This document shows positions 34,926 to 45,455 of a DNA stretch of 64,000 nucleotides, in pieces. The position numbers were made by a program, and so were the translations under genes. The first letter of the stretch is position 1. The number at the start of each line of letters is the position of its first letter. Under the pieces are notes generated by a model, which had not been told where the DNA came from, did not search any database, and saw only the letters and a list, made by a program, of their open reading frames with translations. Origin of the DNA: Odobenus rosmarus divergens (Eukaryota; Chordata; Mammalia; Carnivora; Odobenidae); the NCBI RefSeq assembly GCF_000321225.1, contig NW_004450464.1, positions 3,233,569 through 3,297,568 of the forward strand, read 5' to 3'.

Positions 34926-37369
34926 TATAATCTACATTTCCACACATATATATTCAAGAATATAGAATCATAATGAGAAGGCTAAGCTTAACCACTAAAT
35001 TAATATATGCCTCAGATTATATGCATTACTCTTAGTGCAGGTTAATCTTCTGGGGGTAATTATGGTCCTGTTTAACAAAAATTCACAATGGTGAATTATA
35101 AGGTACCCTAGAGAAGCAGATATACAGAACAATTAATGAATCCCAAAGGTGTCTTACCTGATTTTAGTGCTGACCTCTTAAATGTAAGATCATCACTGTT
35201 ATCCCTGTTGAGAGAATTTTTAGTTCATGGAAAGGGCCCATGCCTCCAAGAATAAGACAGCGCTGTTCTTAAGTTGTATCACTTTTCCTAAAAGTTAACT
35301 TTTTGATATGATGAAAAAAAGTCAACATTTGTGAAACTCAGCTGCTTAGCCAAAATGCAAACCTGTCACCGATTTGAGTACAGCACAGCTTGGTGACAGA
35401 TGAGCCGTAAGTGACTCAACATGACACCTGATGCGGACTTATGGTACCCCACTCAAATCAGACTGTGGGTGTTGTAAGGTTTTGATAGGGTCCCAGGTCA
35501 ATTTGCAAGAGTGAAAAAGCTGTGCTCTAAGTTGTTTAGGTTCCATTATAGGATTTCTGTTGTTATCAGCTCTGGAGTTTGTAACAACTGCTTCTAGATC
35601 ATCCTTCAAAAAAAGGAGTGGATCATTAGAATCAAGGTATTTTGGCTTTTTTCTTTTTCAATGAAAAGTTAAAAAAACTGAAGGAAATTTGTGAAAGTCT
35701 GCTGAGTATTTGGACATATGACCGGGGCATAGTGCTACCGATTGTGGATTTTGCGTGTGTATTTGGAGAGGGGGTCTGAAATGTTTCCTTTGTGAAAAAA
35801 GTCAAGTTGATCAATTTTATTAAATAAATTTTATTAAAGTTGATCAATTATAAAGTTAATCAATTTTATGAAGTTAAAAGATTATTTTATAGTGTATTAC
35901 ATTACATCCAAGGAAAATTATTTTAAATGAACTTGAATTTGGGGAAGGAGAAGGAAAGATGATGTAAGGAGATACTATAAACATTCTCATCATCAAATCA
36001 CCAGTAAAAATATTGAGGTATTTGTCATAAGAATTTTTACAGAAGAAATACTGTTTTTGGACAGTTTGCTAACACAATCTTGTAAAATAATGTTTCACCT
36101 GACTGGCTTCATGCTCATGAGGTAAAACACATGTATTTAATTATCTCCTTAAGCTTGGCTTAAGACCAAATAAATACAGTTGTTACTAGTGGCGAAAAGG
36201 ATCAGGTTACTTTGGATCACTCATTTTAGCTCAGCGGACACCCTTGATGGATTCAAAAATAAGATGCAATGCTGCAGGTTGCACTATTTTTAACTCAGTG
36301 TCGGTGACATTGGGCTCGTTTGGCAGTGTTTGGGTTGAGCTCCCTAGAACTAGTGTTGATATCTTTTCTTGAACATTAAGCCTCAGGGACATAATTGTTA
36401 CTTTTTTTAATAATCAGTATGCTGAGTGTTATATGACTGAGAAGCTACTGCCTGAAAAGAGATGTGCCATAATGAAGGTATTCCTTTTTGAGATAATTTT
36501 AGCTGCTTATCAGGGCAGCAGCTGCTGTTTTTTGGACTTAGGGTTTCTCTTTAATGCACCATGAAAAAGCAACAAGTACCAGAAAATCATATTTTGTTGA
36601 CAGAAGTAAAGCAAAATGAGCTGCAGTTTATACTAAGGAATCTTAAAACAGGGAAAATTTAACTTGGTAGTGTATTTTTTTCAGTGTTTTGAGTCACTTT
36701 TTTTTATTATTTTTTTTTAGTTTGTACTTGTATATTGCTTCAGAGTAAAAATATTTTTAGAATCCTTATCAGTCAGAAAAACATCTTCTTCAATCAAAAT
36801 TAGTTGGACTCTGTAGCTAAAATAATCCCATTTTACTCGTTTGTGGAATGGCTGTTGAGGCTTTATTTTTATAAGCAAATGGCAAATGCTTGCTCCAACG
36901 TATAGCTGATGCAAATTAAGTGTATCCTCTATTTCACAAATGAAGGGAGAATTATTGGAAACACTCTTCCCCTGATCAGTAAAAACTGATTACCATCAAA
37001 GAAGGGCCTGATTACTAACCACCAGCTTAGTGTTTAGCCGGAACATCTGGCCAACTAAGAGAGGAAAATTTGCTGAGCTTAAAAAATGTTTATTCCAACT
37101 TTCAACTCATGCATGTATAGAACACAGATGAGGAAACATCTGATGTCCTTCGGATTTCTGTTGTTAAACAAATGTAACTTATCTTCAAGCAAAAATTGAG
37201 TAAGCTTTTTTCCTCATTGATTTGGCTCCTTAAGCTCTTAAGTAACAAGGACTAGAAAAGAAAGCGTAAGAAAACCCAGAGTGATTAGAGCCCTTAAAAA
37301 TATCTGAAGGATAATTTTGACTTTACATCTCTTCACATACACTTTGATCTGGGTAGACTTTTACTATTT
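34926..37369. other. Unique AT-rich DNA
   Basis: About 2.4 kb with no recognised transposon. A small degenerate repeat of GTTRATCAATT words lies at 35806-35872. Short frames at 35632-35847 and 36717-36914 (both minus) are unrecognised. Confidence 0.5.
35806..35872 (+). repeat. Degenerate GTTGATCAATT cluster
   Basis: GTTGATCAATTTTATTAA (35806), GTTGATCAATTATAAA (35839) and GTTAATCAATTTTATGAA (35855) recur within 67 bp, with further TTTATTAAA pieces between. Confidence 0.75.
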
Positions 37370-37445
37370 TAATTCAACTTAACATTGTTGAGTGCATGCC
37401 ACATTCAAGGCACGGAACTGAGTGCTTCCTGAAGACCATGAGCTC
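37370..37445 (-). mobile_element. Probable L2 LINE 3' end
   Basis: AACTTAACATTGTTGAGTGC and CATTCAAGGCACGGAACTGA match the complement of the last L2 bases, at high divergence. Confidence 0.45.
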
Positions 37446-37689
37446 AGGATCTACCCATGGCTTGACTGCCACCCTGTTGCTCTGATTTACACCCTGTGGC
37501 TGGCACAGGTCTTCCCACCCCTTAGTGCTTGGTTAACTATTACTAACCTGCAGAGCAAAGGACTCTGAGTAGTGTTGTTTGCCCCGATGATCCTTCCTTG
37601 ACCATTTAAGATTAGGGCCATGGAGTCATGAAGGTTATCTGTTCCTTGGCATGTATAGTTGGCATCAAGATTTCTTGTTCGCTTCCTAA
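37446..37689. other. Unrecognised DNA between two L2 ends
   Basis: Moderate G+C, no clear repeat words. It could be an eroded part of the plus-strand L2 that ends at 37780. Confidence 0.45.
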
Positions 37690-37813
37690 TCCTCTCCCCC
37701 CAGCCTGTAAATTTAATTCAGTGACTATGGCCCCAGAACTGAGCCTGACATATACCAGGCACTCAGTAAATGTTGGTTGAATGAATGAATAAATGAATGA
37801 ATGAATGAATGAA
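37690..37813 (+). mobile_element. L2 LINE 3' end with expanded GAAT tail
   Basis: CAGGCACTCAGTAAATGTTG then GTTGAATGAATGAATAAATG. The terminal GAAT units have expanded to about eight copies (37778-37813), so the L2 tail has become a microsatellite. Confidence 0.85.
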
Positions 37814-39089
37814 TCAAACACCGTCTGTATCCTCAATGCGGTTTCTTCTAGGGAAGAAGGGGTGTATAAAAATGACAAGAAGACAAAGCAGAGTAAGGGA
37901 AGTGCTAAAAGAGAAATATGAAAAGATTGAGTGTGGACATAGTCATGGCCACCAGGACATTCTTCACAGAGAAGTCGATTTTGGGGAGAAATGCTGGGCT
38001 ATGTAGGCTACTAATAAGAATTGTATTTTTTTTAAACCATTCTTATTTTAACTTAATTTTGAAAAAATACATATTCATGGTAAAGTACTCAGTCTTCAGC
38101 CCTCTTTAGGTTGTTCTCTGCAATGTTTTTTTCAGTGTCTTTCAAGAAAGGATGATGCTCTTTTATCAGATTCTGACCGAGCAGCTTCATGGGATTACTT
38201 TTTCCCACTACAAAAGTGGGATTTAAACCCTAATTTCCAAAACATAGTAGCTAGCTAAAATTAGCATAGATTTAATGCTCTGGGTCAACTTAAAGTGACA
38301 TGTGAACATCAGCTAAAAAAAAAAAAAAAAGTTTCTAAATCCTATAAATCTCAGTGGGAACTTTTCATTGGCTCGTTCTGTTACAATCTTTTTCTCAGGG
38401 ATAAGGTTTTCTAAGTCAATATTTTCCTAAAAGCCTGCCCTTTTGTCTTCCACTAAATATGGTAGTCTTTGTTTCTTCAATGACCACGTGAGAACCAAAG
38501 AAAAATCTCTTCTCAGAGAAGACCGAGCAGAGGAATATATACTTCTTGCCAAAGGCTATCACAGCATAATAGTATGAAGGAATGTCCACTTCTCTAAACA
38601 GAATGTGCTATGCTTTCTGAAGTTGACGCCATTTACTTAGGCTCATTAAATAGCTGGTAAAATGATCCAGGTTTGAGAGAAACACGAGCTGTGAGAGCCT
38701 GCTGCAGATGGCCAATGGGGAGTCGGGGAGGGCAGCAGTGACCTCTGGGAGAAGGGCTCAGGGTCAGAGGGGATCCCCTTCTCTGCCACTCCCAGCTCCC
38801 CTGCCCCAGGACACTGCTCTCTTCTCCCACTCACCTCATCGGCTTGCCTGCCTTATTCCTCCACGCTGACCCCTTCCATAATTATTAATTAGCATTTTTC
38901 TCTTGTACTTATTCACTTACTTTTATTTTTTTGCGCCTATGCACTGGTTCTTTGGGGCGTGGCTTGGCACCCCCATCAGATGGGAATACAGTTGAAGGCG
39001 GAGAGGTTGGCATGCACGCACAAGCTCTGAATAAGGGCAGGCCTAGGAAGGCTGATTTATACTTCGTCGCTCCCCTCTAGGTTGAAGTC
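37814..39089. other. Unique non-coding DNA
   Basis: A run at 38316-38331. The part at 38640-38830 has higher G+C and two overlapping minus-strand frames of 62-65 codons without resemblance to known proteins. Nothing else recognised. Confidence 0.5.
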
Positions 39090-39220
39090 CATACTTTCCG
39101 GCTTTGGTGTGCATCAGCATGGGAAACCTGTCACAACAAAAATCCTTCATCTCTACCCCAGACCTTCTGGGGCTTTTAGATGTCTGTATTTATTGATCAG
39201 GTAGCTGAGAACTACTTAGC
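39090..39220 (+). mobile_element. MER5A-type hAT MITE with internal deletion
   Basis: GGCTTTGGTGTGCATCAGCA, CTCTACCCCAGACCTTCTGG and a terminal GCTGAGAACTACTTA correspond to the start, middle and end of the 189-bp MER5A consensus. About 60 bp is missing. Confidence 0.65.
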
Positions 39221-39238
39221 TTTAGGGGGCGAGGCAAC

Positions 39239-39322
39239 CTACCAGGACTGAGGGATATCCTGAGCTGCAGGCTGAAACCAGGACACTCCCGAGCAAATTG
39301 GGACAGTTGGTCACCCAGTGTA
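39239..39322. mobile_element. MITE remnant ending in TTGGTCACCC
   Basis: AGGACTGAGGGATATCCTGA, CTGAAACCAGGACACTCCCG and AGCAAATTGGGACAGTTGGT match a mammalian palindromic DNA-transposon family whose ends read AGGGTGACCAA. I know the sequence but not its database name with confidence. The left end is lost. It lies 18 bp after the MER5A copy. Confidence 0.55.
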
Positions 39323-39501
39323 GGGACAAAGAGCAGAGCCAAAACCAAGTGCACCTATCCCACTTTCTTTCAACCCTAATTATTCTTAAAAATAAATCCT
39401 CATATGGATATAAAATAGACATATAACTTGTTATTTTTCAGACATCCCTCAGTTATTCCATGGGTGTATGTATATATATATATGCAGCATCTCATAACAC
39501 T

Positions 39502-39558
39502 GATTTTAGAATTAGAGATAAAGGTAGAATTAGATTAGATTTTAGAATTAGAGATAAA
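39502..39558 (+). repeat. 21-bp direct repeat, two copies
   Basis: GATTTTAGAATTAGAGATAA plus A occurs identically at 39502-39522 and 39538-39558, a short tandem duplication with a 36-bp period. The second copy runs into a MIR 3' end. A TATATATATA run lies at 39470-39482. Confidence 0.9.
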
Positions 39559-39624
39559 ATATGTAAGGTGCTTAATATAGTGCCTAATTCTAAGTGCTCG
39601 ATAAATATTAGCTATTAATTCTCT
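39548..39624 (+). mobile_element. MIR SINE 3' end
   Basis: ATATGTAAGGTGCTTAATAT, AGTGCCTAATTCTAAGTGCT and CGATAAATATTAGCTATT follow the MIR 3' end. Confidence 0.75.
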
Positions 39625-41849
39625 CTCTGAATGCCCAAAGATACTTCCTTCTTGCCCTCTTGAAATACTAATCTCTGGTGCAGGAGGATTCTCACTGGTC
39701 TTCCAAGCTGACAACCGGTCCAACACATGCCGCCATTTCTTCTGGCTGAGGAGCTGAGCCATCTCCTTCAGAGCTGGGCCATCTGGCTCATGGGCCAACT
39801 GCATTCACTCCCTCTCCACTCAGTGGCTGCTCCTGGGGAGACTTGCCTCCTCTGTACCTTCGTCAGGTTTAGGGGCTTCTCCACACTCACTGCATCAGGA
39901 GAGGGAGTCTTCTCACTTCTTTCTGGATTCTTCCGTGGATGCTGATGATTTTTTTTCAGTGTCTATCTGTTCTAAGATGCAGTGATTGCTGTTTGAAATG
40001 TGCTTGCAGAAGTCAACTTGGCAGCTTCTCTACCTAGTTCTCAGCACTTCAGCTTAAGGTTAATAGTAAACCAAGACCCACTTCTTCTAGAAAATATGTC
40101 TTTTCTGTCCACATTCTTTCTTGGTCAAGGAAGGTTATAGACTTATTTGGCCCTTTCTTAAGCAGCGTTCATCATTAGGACAGTTTATAATTTGCTGACC
40201 AGTTAAAACACAAAACAAAAACAACCCTCTAGGTAGAAGAGGATGCACATTAGAACCTCGACCCCCTCCTCCCCCGCCCCGTGCTCCTTGCCCTCTAATC
40301 CTCAGTGTCAGCCGCCTATGTTGGTCTCAAACACCATGGTCTTTGCCCGTCCTGTCTGTTTTATGTTCAACCTAATGTGTCTGCCAAAGGACCGCTGGCC
40401 GTCCCCATCCCTGGAATAACCAAACATGTCATCTGTAGCAGCAAGTTGTTTTAGTCACTTTGAGGGAAATTAAGTAGCATACAAGGTCAGGAAGTAAGTC
40501 CGTGAACTCACTGGAAACACAACCCAAGATGACAGACGCCCAGCCCTGAGCACTGCACTAGATCACGCTTCCTCCCTCCACACAAGGCTGCCCATGGCAG
40601 GAAGAACCAGAGAGCAAGTCTCTAAATTATACATGACTGTTTGTCTCATTTTCCCTCCGTGGCTAATTGAAGATGCAGGGGAGTGCTGCTTTTCTGGCTT
40701 CATCTCTCCTGTCATGTCTTCTGTCTCATCATCAGTGATGGGGAGGACACTCGGCAATTTCGTTTCATTAGGGGTCCAAAGGAACTTAGTGGGCTTTGAA
40801 GAGTCCCAGAATTACAGGTTCTGTGTCTTGGTTCACACTGAGGTCTGCAGTTCATTCTTGGTTCGTTTCCCCTTTTCGACTGAAAGAAATAAATAACTTT
40901 TAAAAGTCAACCCCAGGAGATTTAGAGTTCATAGGAGAGGATCTGGATGACGGAGAAGAAACCATCATAGTATGCAACCAGCAGCCAAGGAAAATGGTGA
41001 AAGCTCCCTACCCTTATGAATTTTTTAAGTGTGGAGGAATCAAACTTGGATTAGGTTTGACAATAAAAGTTGGGAGTTTGCTGTACCTTGTTTAGTCTAA
41101 TAAAGATTAGGACTCTGGAGGGTTGAGCCAAGTTGCCAAAACCAAGGTTCTGCTTAGGGAAGTGACTCACAAATCATATTTTTAAAAGAGAATTCATCCA
41201 TATCTAATATGTTTTTTGCATAGAGCCTTCATGGCATTTCCTTTTCTATGGTATTTGTCTGGGGTTCTTTGAGAACGAAGCACCTAAACTATTAATAAAA
41301 TTCACTAATGATAAATAAAAGAAATGACGTCAACTCACACTGGATGACTGTAGGATGACTCATTACTTCTGGATACTTTTTGCTCTATTTACAAAAATAC
41401 CAGCACTGCTTAGGTTTAGGGCTGTCTGTGAAAAGCACATCTTATCGCCCTCTTCCAAAAGAGTCATGGATTATTAGGTTGCACAACAGACTTAAAAATG
41501 CTCCTCCAGATTTGCAACGGCTAAAGCCCTATGCCTCCTGCCTGTTCACACCTATCTTTCATATAATATAGAGTGTATGCATAGTACAGAATTTGCATGG
41601 ATAGAAATAAGGGGCTTCAGTTGGAGAGTCTTAACCTTGGACTGTTGGGCAGTGAGGCACCATTTGAGAGGGCAGTGATGTAACAGGTGTGTTTTGGGGA
41701 TAGTAAAAAGCAGTATGTACAGAGGGAAGAGAAACAAGAAGAAAGAAGTCTGGGTCAACACTTCTGTAATTCTTTATGTGGGGAAAAACAAAACAAAACA
41801 AAAGCAAAGATAAAACAAAACGTAGTCACGCTAGACGCTGGGTAATAGT
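39625..41849. other. Unique non-coding DNA
   Basis: About 2.2 kb. A pyrimidine-rich patch with CpGs lies at 40258-40290. An AAAAC-type run lies at 41786-41821. A 100-codon plus-strand frame (40594-40896) is opposed by a 64-codon minus frame and is unrecognised. Confidence 0.5.
41786..41821 (+). repeat. AAAAC-rich simple repeat
   Basis: Imperfect units of AAAAC/AAAGC. Confidence 0.85.
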
Positions 41850-42015
41850 AATGGAATTCCAGAATGTCAGTCCCGCATGGGCTCTTCTGGTCCCATCCTT
41901 CCCCTCACTCTTCAGATGAGGATCTGTCTCCTGAAACGCTAAGAGGTTGGTGCTCCTCCAAAGTGTCATTCTGATGAGCTGTCTGCCGGCCCAGAGTCTG
42001 GAGTTCTTGACTCCC
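41850..42015 (-). mobile_element. Possible MIR/MIR3 SINE
   Basis: CTCACTCTTCAGATGAGGAT preceded by a decayed GGACC/CCATCC region and followed by GCTAAGAGGTTGGTGCTCCT and CAGAGTCTGGAGTTCTTGAC resembles the complement of MIR-class SINEs. A 107-codon minus-strand frame (41826-42149) covers it and has no identity of its own. Confidence 0.45.
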
Positions 42016-42666
42016 TCCCTCATCCTTTTTTCTGATGACATGCTGCCTTTAGGAATGAACGGAGCACTAGGGAAAGTTGGAGTCACGTCAAATGTACGAA
42101 TTCCTTCTGTTCGGGGATTATATTCTCTATCGCCTACATTGTGAGACATTTTTTTCTTCCGTTTCTTCCAATATACAGTAGGTCATCATAGAGCACTGCT
42201 TATCCTTGCCAAGAAAGCTCTTGTATGAAGAATTTAGCTAAAAAACAAGGAGAGAATAAGAAGTGGAGATAGTTTTAAGATAAAGTAGTACAGTGCCACT
42301 CTAGTTAGTATATTTACTTAGCTCATGTATACAGTTCAGATCCTTTATTTAGCTTTTATGCGCCAAGAACTGCTCAAACAATATTTAAAATAGTCCATGT
42401 CTCCTTTACTTCTGTAGGATTGAAGGGTTCCCAGGGACCCTTAAAGTGCCTCTCTGCCAAATTCCTTATCGAATCAGAAGCTGAGCCACTTCTCTCTCAT
42501 GGTTTTCTCACCTCCTTTTCATTGGCTCAGTCTACGGCCTTTGACTGGGCAACCCATTTGCAGAATATTATCTCTGCTGTCCAGAGCCATCAGACCATTA
42601 CCTGTCCTGTTTCCCCCACCAGCGTGTCTTCTTATTAGGCTTTACTAAGCACAGTGTCTCTAAAGA
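42016..42666. other. Unique non-coding DNA
   Basis: No recognised feature in about 650 bp. Short plus-strand frames (41947-42144, 42420-42638) are unrecognised. Confidence 0.5.
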
Positions 42667-43034
42667 TGGCTCTTAGCTCTGGCTGCCATAACAAAGTACC
42701 AAAGACGGGTGCGGCTTAAACCACAGGAGTATATTTCTTACGGTTCTGGAGGCTGGGAAATCCAAGGTCAAGGTGCCATAGATTTGATTCCTGGTGAGTG
42801 TCCTCCTCTGTGGCCTCCAGATGGCTATCTTCTCAGGATTTTCTCTCAAGATAAGGAGAGTCACTTCCTGTCTCTTCCTCTTCTTACAAGGACACCAATC
42901 CCATCAAGGAGGCCCCACCTTCAAGATCTCAATTTAACTACCTCGCAAAGGCCCCACCCGCAAATATTTTCGAATTGGGGGTTAAGGTTTCCACATAGGA
43001 ATTTGAGGGGGTGTCACATATTTAGTCCATAACA
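42667..43034 (-). mobile_element. MaLR solo LTR (MLT1-type, ERVL class)
   Basis: On the minus strand it starts TGTTATGGACTAAATATGTG at 43034. Next come the CCTTAACCCCC and GGTGGGGCCTTTGCGAGG words, GATGGGATTGGTGTCCTTGT, a region ending CCCAGCCTCCAGAACCGTAA, a polyadenylation-type stretch and the end GGTACTTTGTTATGGCAGCC AGAGCTAAGA near 42670. Length of about 368 bp is normal for an MLT1 LTR. No internal retroviral sequence is present, so this is a solo LTR. No 5-bp target duplication is clear. Confidence 0.9.
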
Positions 43035-43939
43035 AAACGCCCCTGGCCGTGCTAGCATTAGATTCATTAGAAAAGGTATAGAGTGGGAAGCCCAGCTTGA
43101 TAGCCAGGCAGCTTCAAGACTGTTCTTCAGGCGGAGGCCTTGCAACAAACAGTTCATAGTGCTGAACAGATTTCTTTTGCCCCGTGACTGACAGCTCAGC
43201 TACAAGGAGTTAAGTCCAAAGCAGGCTTTCAGCAGAGCTGCCTTGGCTCAGATGCCTCCATCCCCCTAGCAGCCCATATTTCCGACAGATCTATGGTCAT
43301 GGCTGCCGTTGTGTATGATAAGGGGCATGAGAGAAAAGTCACCACGCTCGGGGACCCCCCAAAACTAGGAAGACCACCCTGGAATATTTACAGTTGAATT
43401 TCTAGTTCCTCTAGGACTAGACCCAATTTGCCAATCAGGGTCATTTTTCCTGTAGGTGTTATTCCTAAGGAACATAATTAGTATATACCAAGTGACCAGG
43501 GGAACAGAGCTTCAACTTTCACTGAAGATCAAGTTCTCATGAGGAAGGAAAAAAGACTTCTTGTAACCAGTTGCCAACATTCCCTAGATGCGTGGACACC
43601 GTTTCTTCTATCTTACTTCTTCTCAGAGCCATTGCTAAGAACACTGGATTATTTTGGGGAGTTATCACAAAGTGTTTTATACTTTTTAACTTGATCAGGA
43701 GATAAGTTATGCTAATAGTATACACTTTTCTCCCAGCTTTCCTTAGCATATTACTTTTCCCAGAATCCTAGACACTAATGACACACTTGATGCTATATTT
43801 AGTAAAAATCATTTATAATACCTGCATGATGGATTAACTTTTACAGGAACTCTTTTTAATAATGTTGTATTCCGAGTAACAGCCTAATGCATAAATTAAA
43901 TAAGTTAATATGGAGGTGTACTCATCATAATCATAATAA
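43035..43939. other. Unique non-coding DNA
   Basis: No repeat recognised. A short minus-strand frame at 43537-43749 is uninformative. Confidence 0.55.
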
Positions 43940-44345
43940 GGGTTGGTTCATCAATAAGCATCTATTTAGAAGGCCCTGTGAATCATGTCTTGTTCTGGGC
44001 TCTGGAAATTTATGGGGAAAAAGACAGAAAAAAATTTATTTAAGGAGCTTGCACTGGACTGGGGAGAGTTTGTCAACAGGTTTAAGAAGTAATATGATTT
44101 CAGTTATAGTTAGGAGATGCAGTAGACAGGGGACAAGGTGGGGTGGGGTGGGGTGGGGTGGAGTGGGGTGGGGTGGGGTGGGTGGCTAGGTGTGGTAGAG
44201 AAGTGAGGAAGGGCTGCTTTAACCAGAAAGATCCAGACCAGCCAAGGCCTGTGGGAGGACATGTAGCAGGAAGGGTTGAGAAAGAGACACCCATGTCAAG
44301 TCCAAGGGAGGGGCATCCCAAGAGAAAAAGGAACAAATGCCCAGA
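43940..44345 (-). mobile_element. L2 LINE 3' region, interrupted by a GGGGT repeat
   Basis: Complement of L2: TCATCAATAAGCATCTATTT, TCTTGTTCTGGGCTCTGGAA, AAGGAGCTTGCACTGGACTG, then after the simple repeat GGGGCATCCCAAGAGAAAAA and GGAACAAATGCCCAGAGAAA. These words fall in the expected order, so the pentanucleotide array arose inside the L2. Confidence 0.78.
44138..44183 (+). repeat. GGGGT pentanucleotide repeat (G-quadruplex-capable)
   Basis: About nine GGGGT units with one GGAGT interruption. Four or more G4 runs with one-base loops fit the G-quadruplex pattern on the plus strand. Opposed open frames over this array are products of the repeat. Confidence 0.92.
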
Positions 44346-44401
44346 GAAAGAAAAGTACTTGATATGCACCCTAATTGTGATAGCAACACTAATTGTAGTT
44401 A

Positions 44402-44625
44402 TGGCCAATAATTACTGAGCTCACTATGTGCCTGGCACTGGGCTAAGTACTTAATGCTCATTATCTCATTTCTTTTTCAAACCAGGCACAAGACTTTACA
44501 GATGAGAAAACTGAGCCTACAGAGGTGGGGTGACATGCTTCAAGTCACATAGGTTTTAGGTTTCGCATCTGAGGCTTGAACCCAGGTCCAAGGCCTAGAT
44601 TCTAAAGCATTCTCCTCGAGCCAGA
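44402..44625 (-). mobile_element. MIR SINE
   Basis: Complement of MIR: AATAATTACTGAGCTCACTA, TGTGCCTGGCACTGGGCTAA, TTTACAGATGAGAAAACTGA, GACATGCTTCAAGTCACATA, CTTGAACCCAGGTCCAAGGC. Confidence 0.9.
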
Positions 44626-45329
44626 GAGTTTTCTAAAATCAGATTGTTGTCACTGCCTTCAGCCTTGCTCTGCTTCTGAAAAGCTGAGTGAGGCTACAAA
44701 AGAGAAGATGCCAAGAGTGATCAGGGAAAACTAAAAAAAACACATTTATTTGGCCAAGCAAGCATTACTTTGCAGTCTATTAGCTACAGTTAAATATTTA
44801 ACACCTTTGAAAGCTCTGGGTTGATGACATTTTCAAATTGCCAATTTCTGTTTACTTTGGGGCAGACTGCAACATTACTATATTCTAGATCAGTCAGCCT
44901 AGCCTTGCTCTGCTGAAACAGAGTGCTTCACTCTTAACACCCAAGGCAGAAGTTGGCTAACATTGTCTAAACAAACCGGTTTCAACAGAATTTTAAAGTT
45001 ACTCAGAAATATATTGCTGTCAGAAAATATTTCTCTGAAAGGGCACAAAATTCTGCAGCATGACTCATTATTTGCTGACTGTTTTTGTAGGCAAATAAAG
45101 GGCTTTTTCAAATGGAGGGCTACAGCCAGAAACAATAAACCCCCTTTGGAAAACACACAATTCAGTTTCATTTGCCTTTAACCCACCCCACCCCCTTTTT
45201 TTTTCCATTTTAATGAGCACTGGCCTGGAGAAACAACCCAAACATGTATTCACAGATAATTATTTTAAAAGAACATAATCTAGGTAATCTATCAAAGCTA
45301 TACTTTACAATACTTTACAGATTGTTATA
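44626..45329. other. Unique non-coding DNA
   Basis: No recognised repeat. Overlapping frames on both strands at 44899-45253 are unrecognised. A T run lies at about 45197-45204. Confidence 0.5.
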
Positions 45330-45455
45330 TTAATAACAATAACAGCTCATATGTGTTGGACCCTCACTATGTGCAGACACAGGCCAAAGCACTGTGTCAG
45401 CAGGCTGAAATAGACACTGAGAACATTCCATTTTACAGATGAAGAAGCTGAGACC
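45330..45455 (-). mobile_element. MIR SINE fragment
   Basis: TAACAATAACAGCTCATATG, CCTCACTATGTGCAGACACA, CCATTTTACAGATGAAGAAG and CTGAGACCAAGAGACT match the complement of the MIR 3' half and core. Confidence 0.8.

Noticed and set aside
41826..42149. 107-codon minus-strand open frame
   Set aside because: Covers a possible MIR-class SINE, has no recognisable domain, and is opposed by a shorter frame.
42667..43034. Larger endogenous retrovirus
   Set aside because: Only a single MaLR-type LTR is present; no internal gag/pol-like sequence flanks it within the window.
44100..44418. Opposed open frames of 91-102 codons
   Set aside because: Generated by the GGGGT array, which lacks stops in several frames, and by L2 and MIR sequence.
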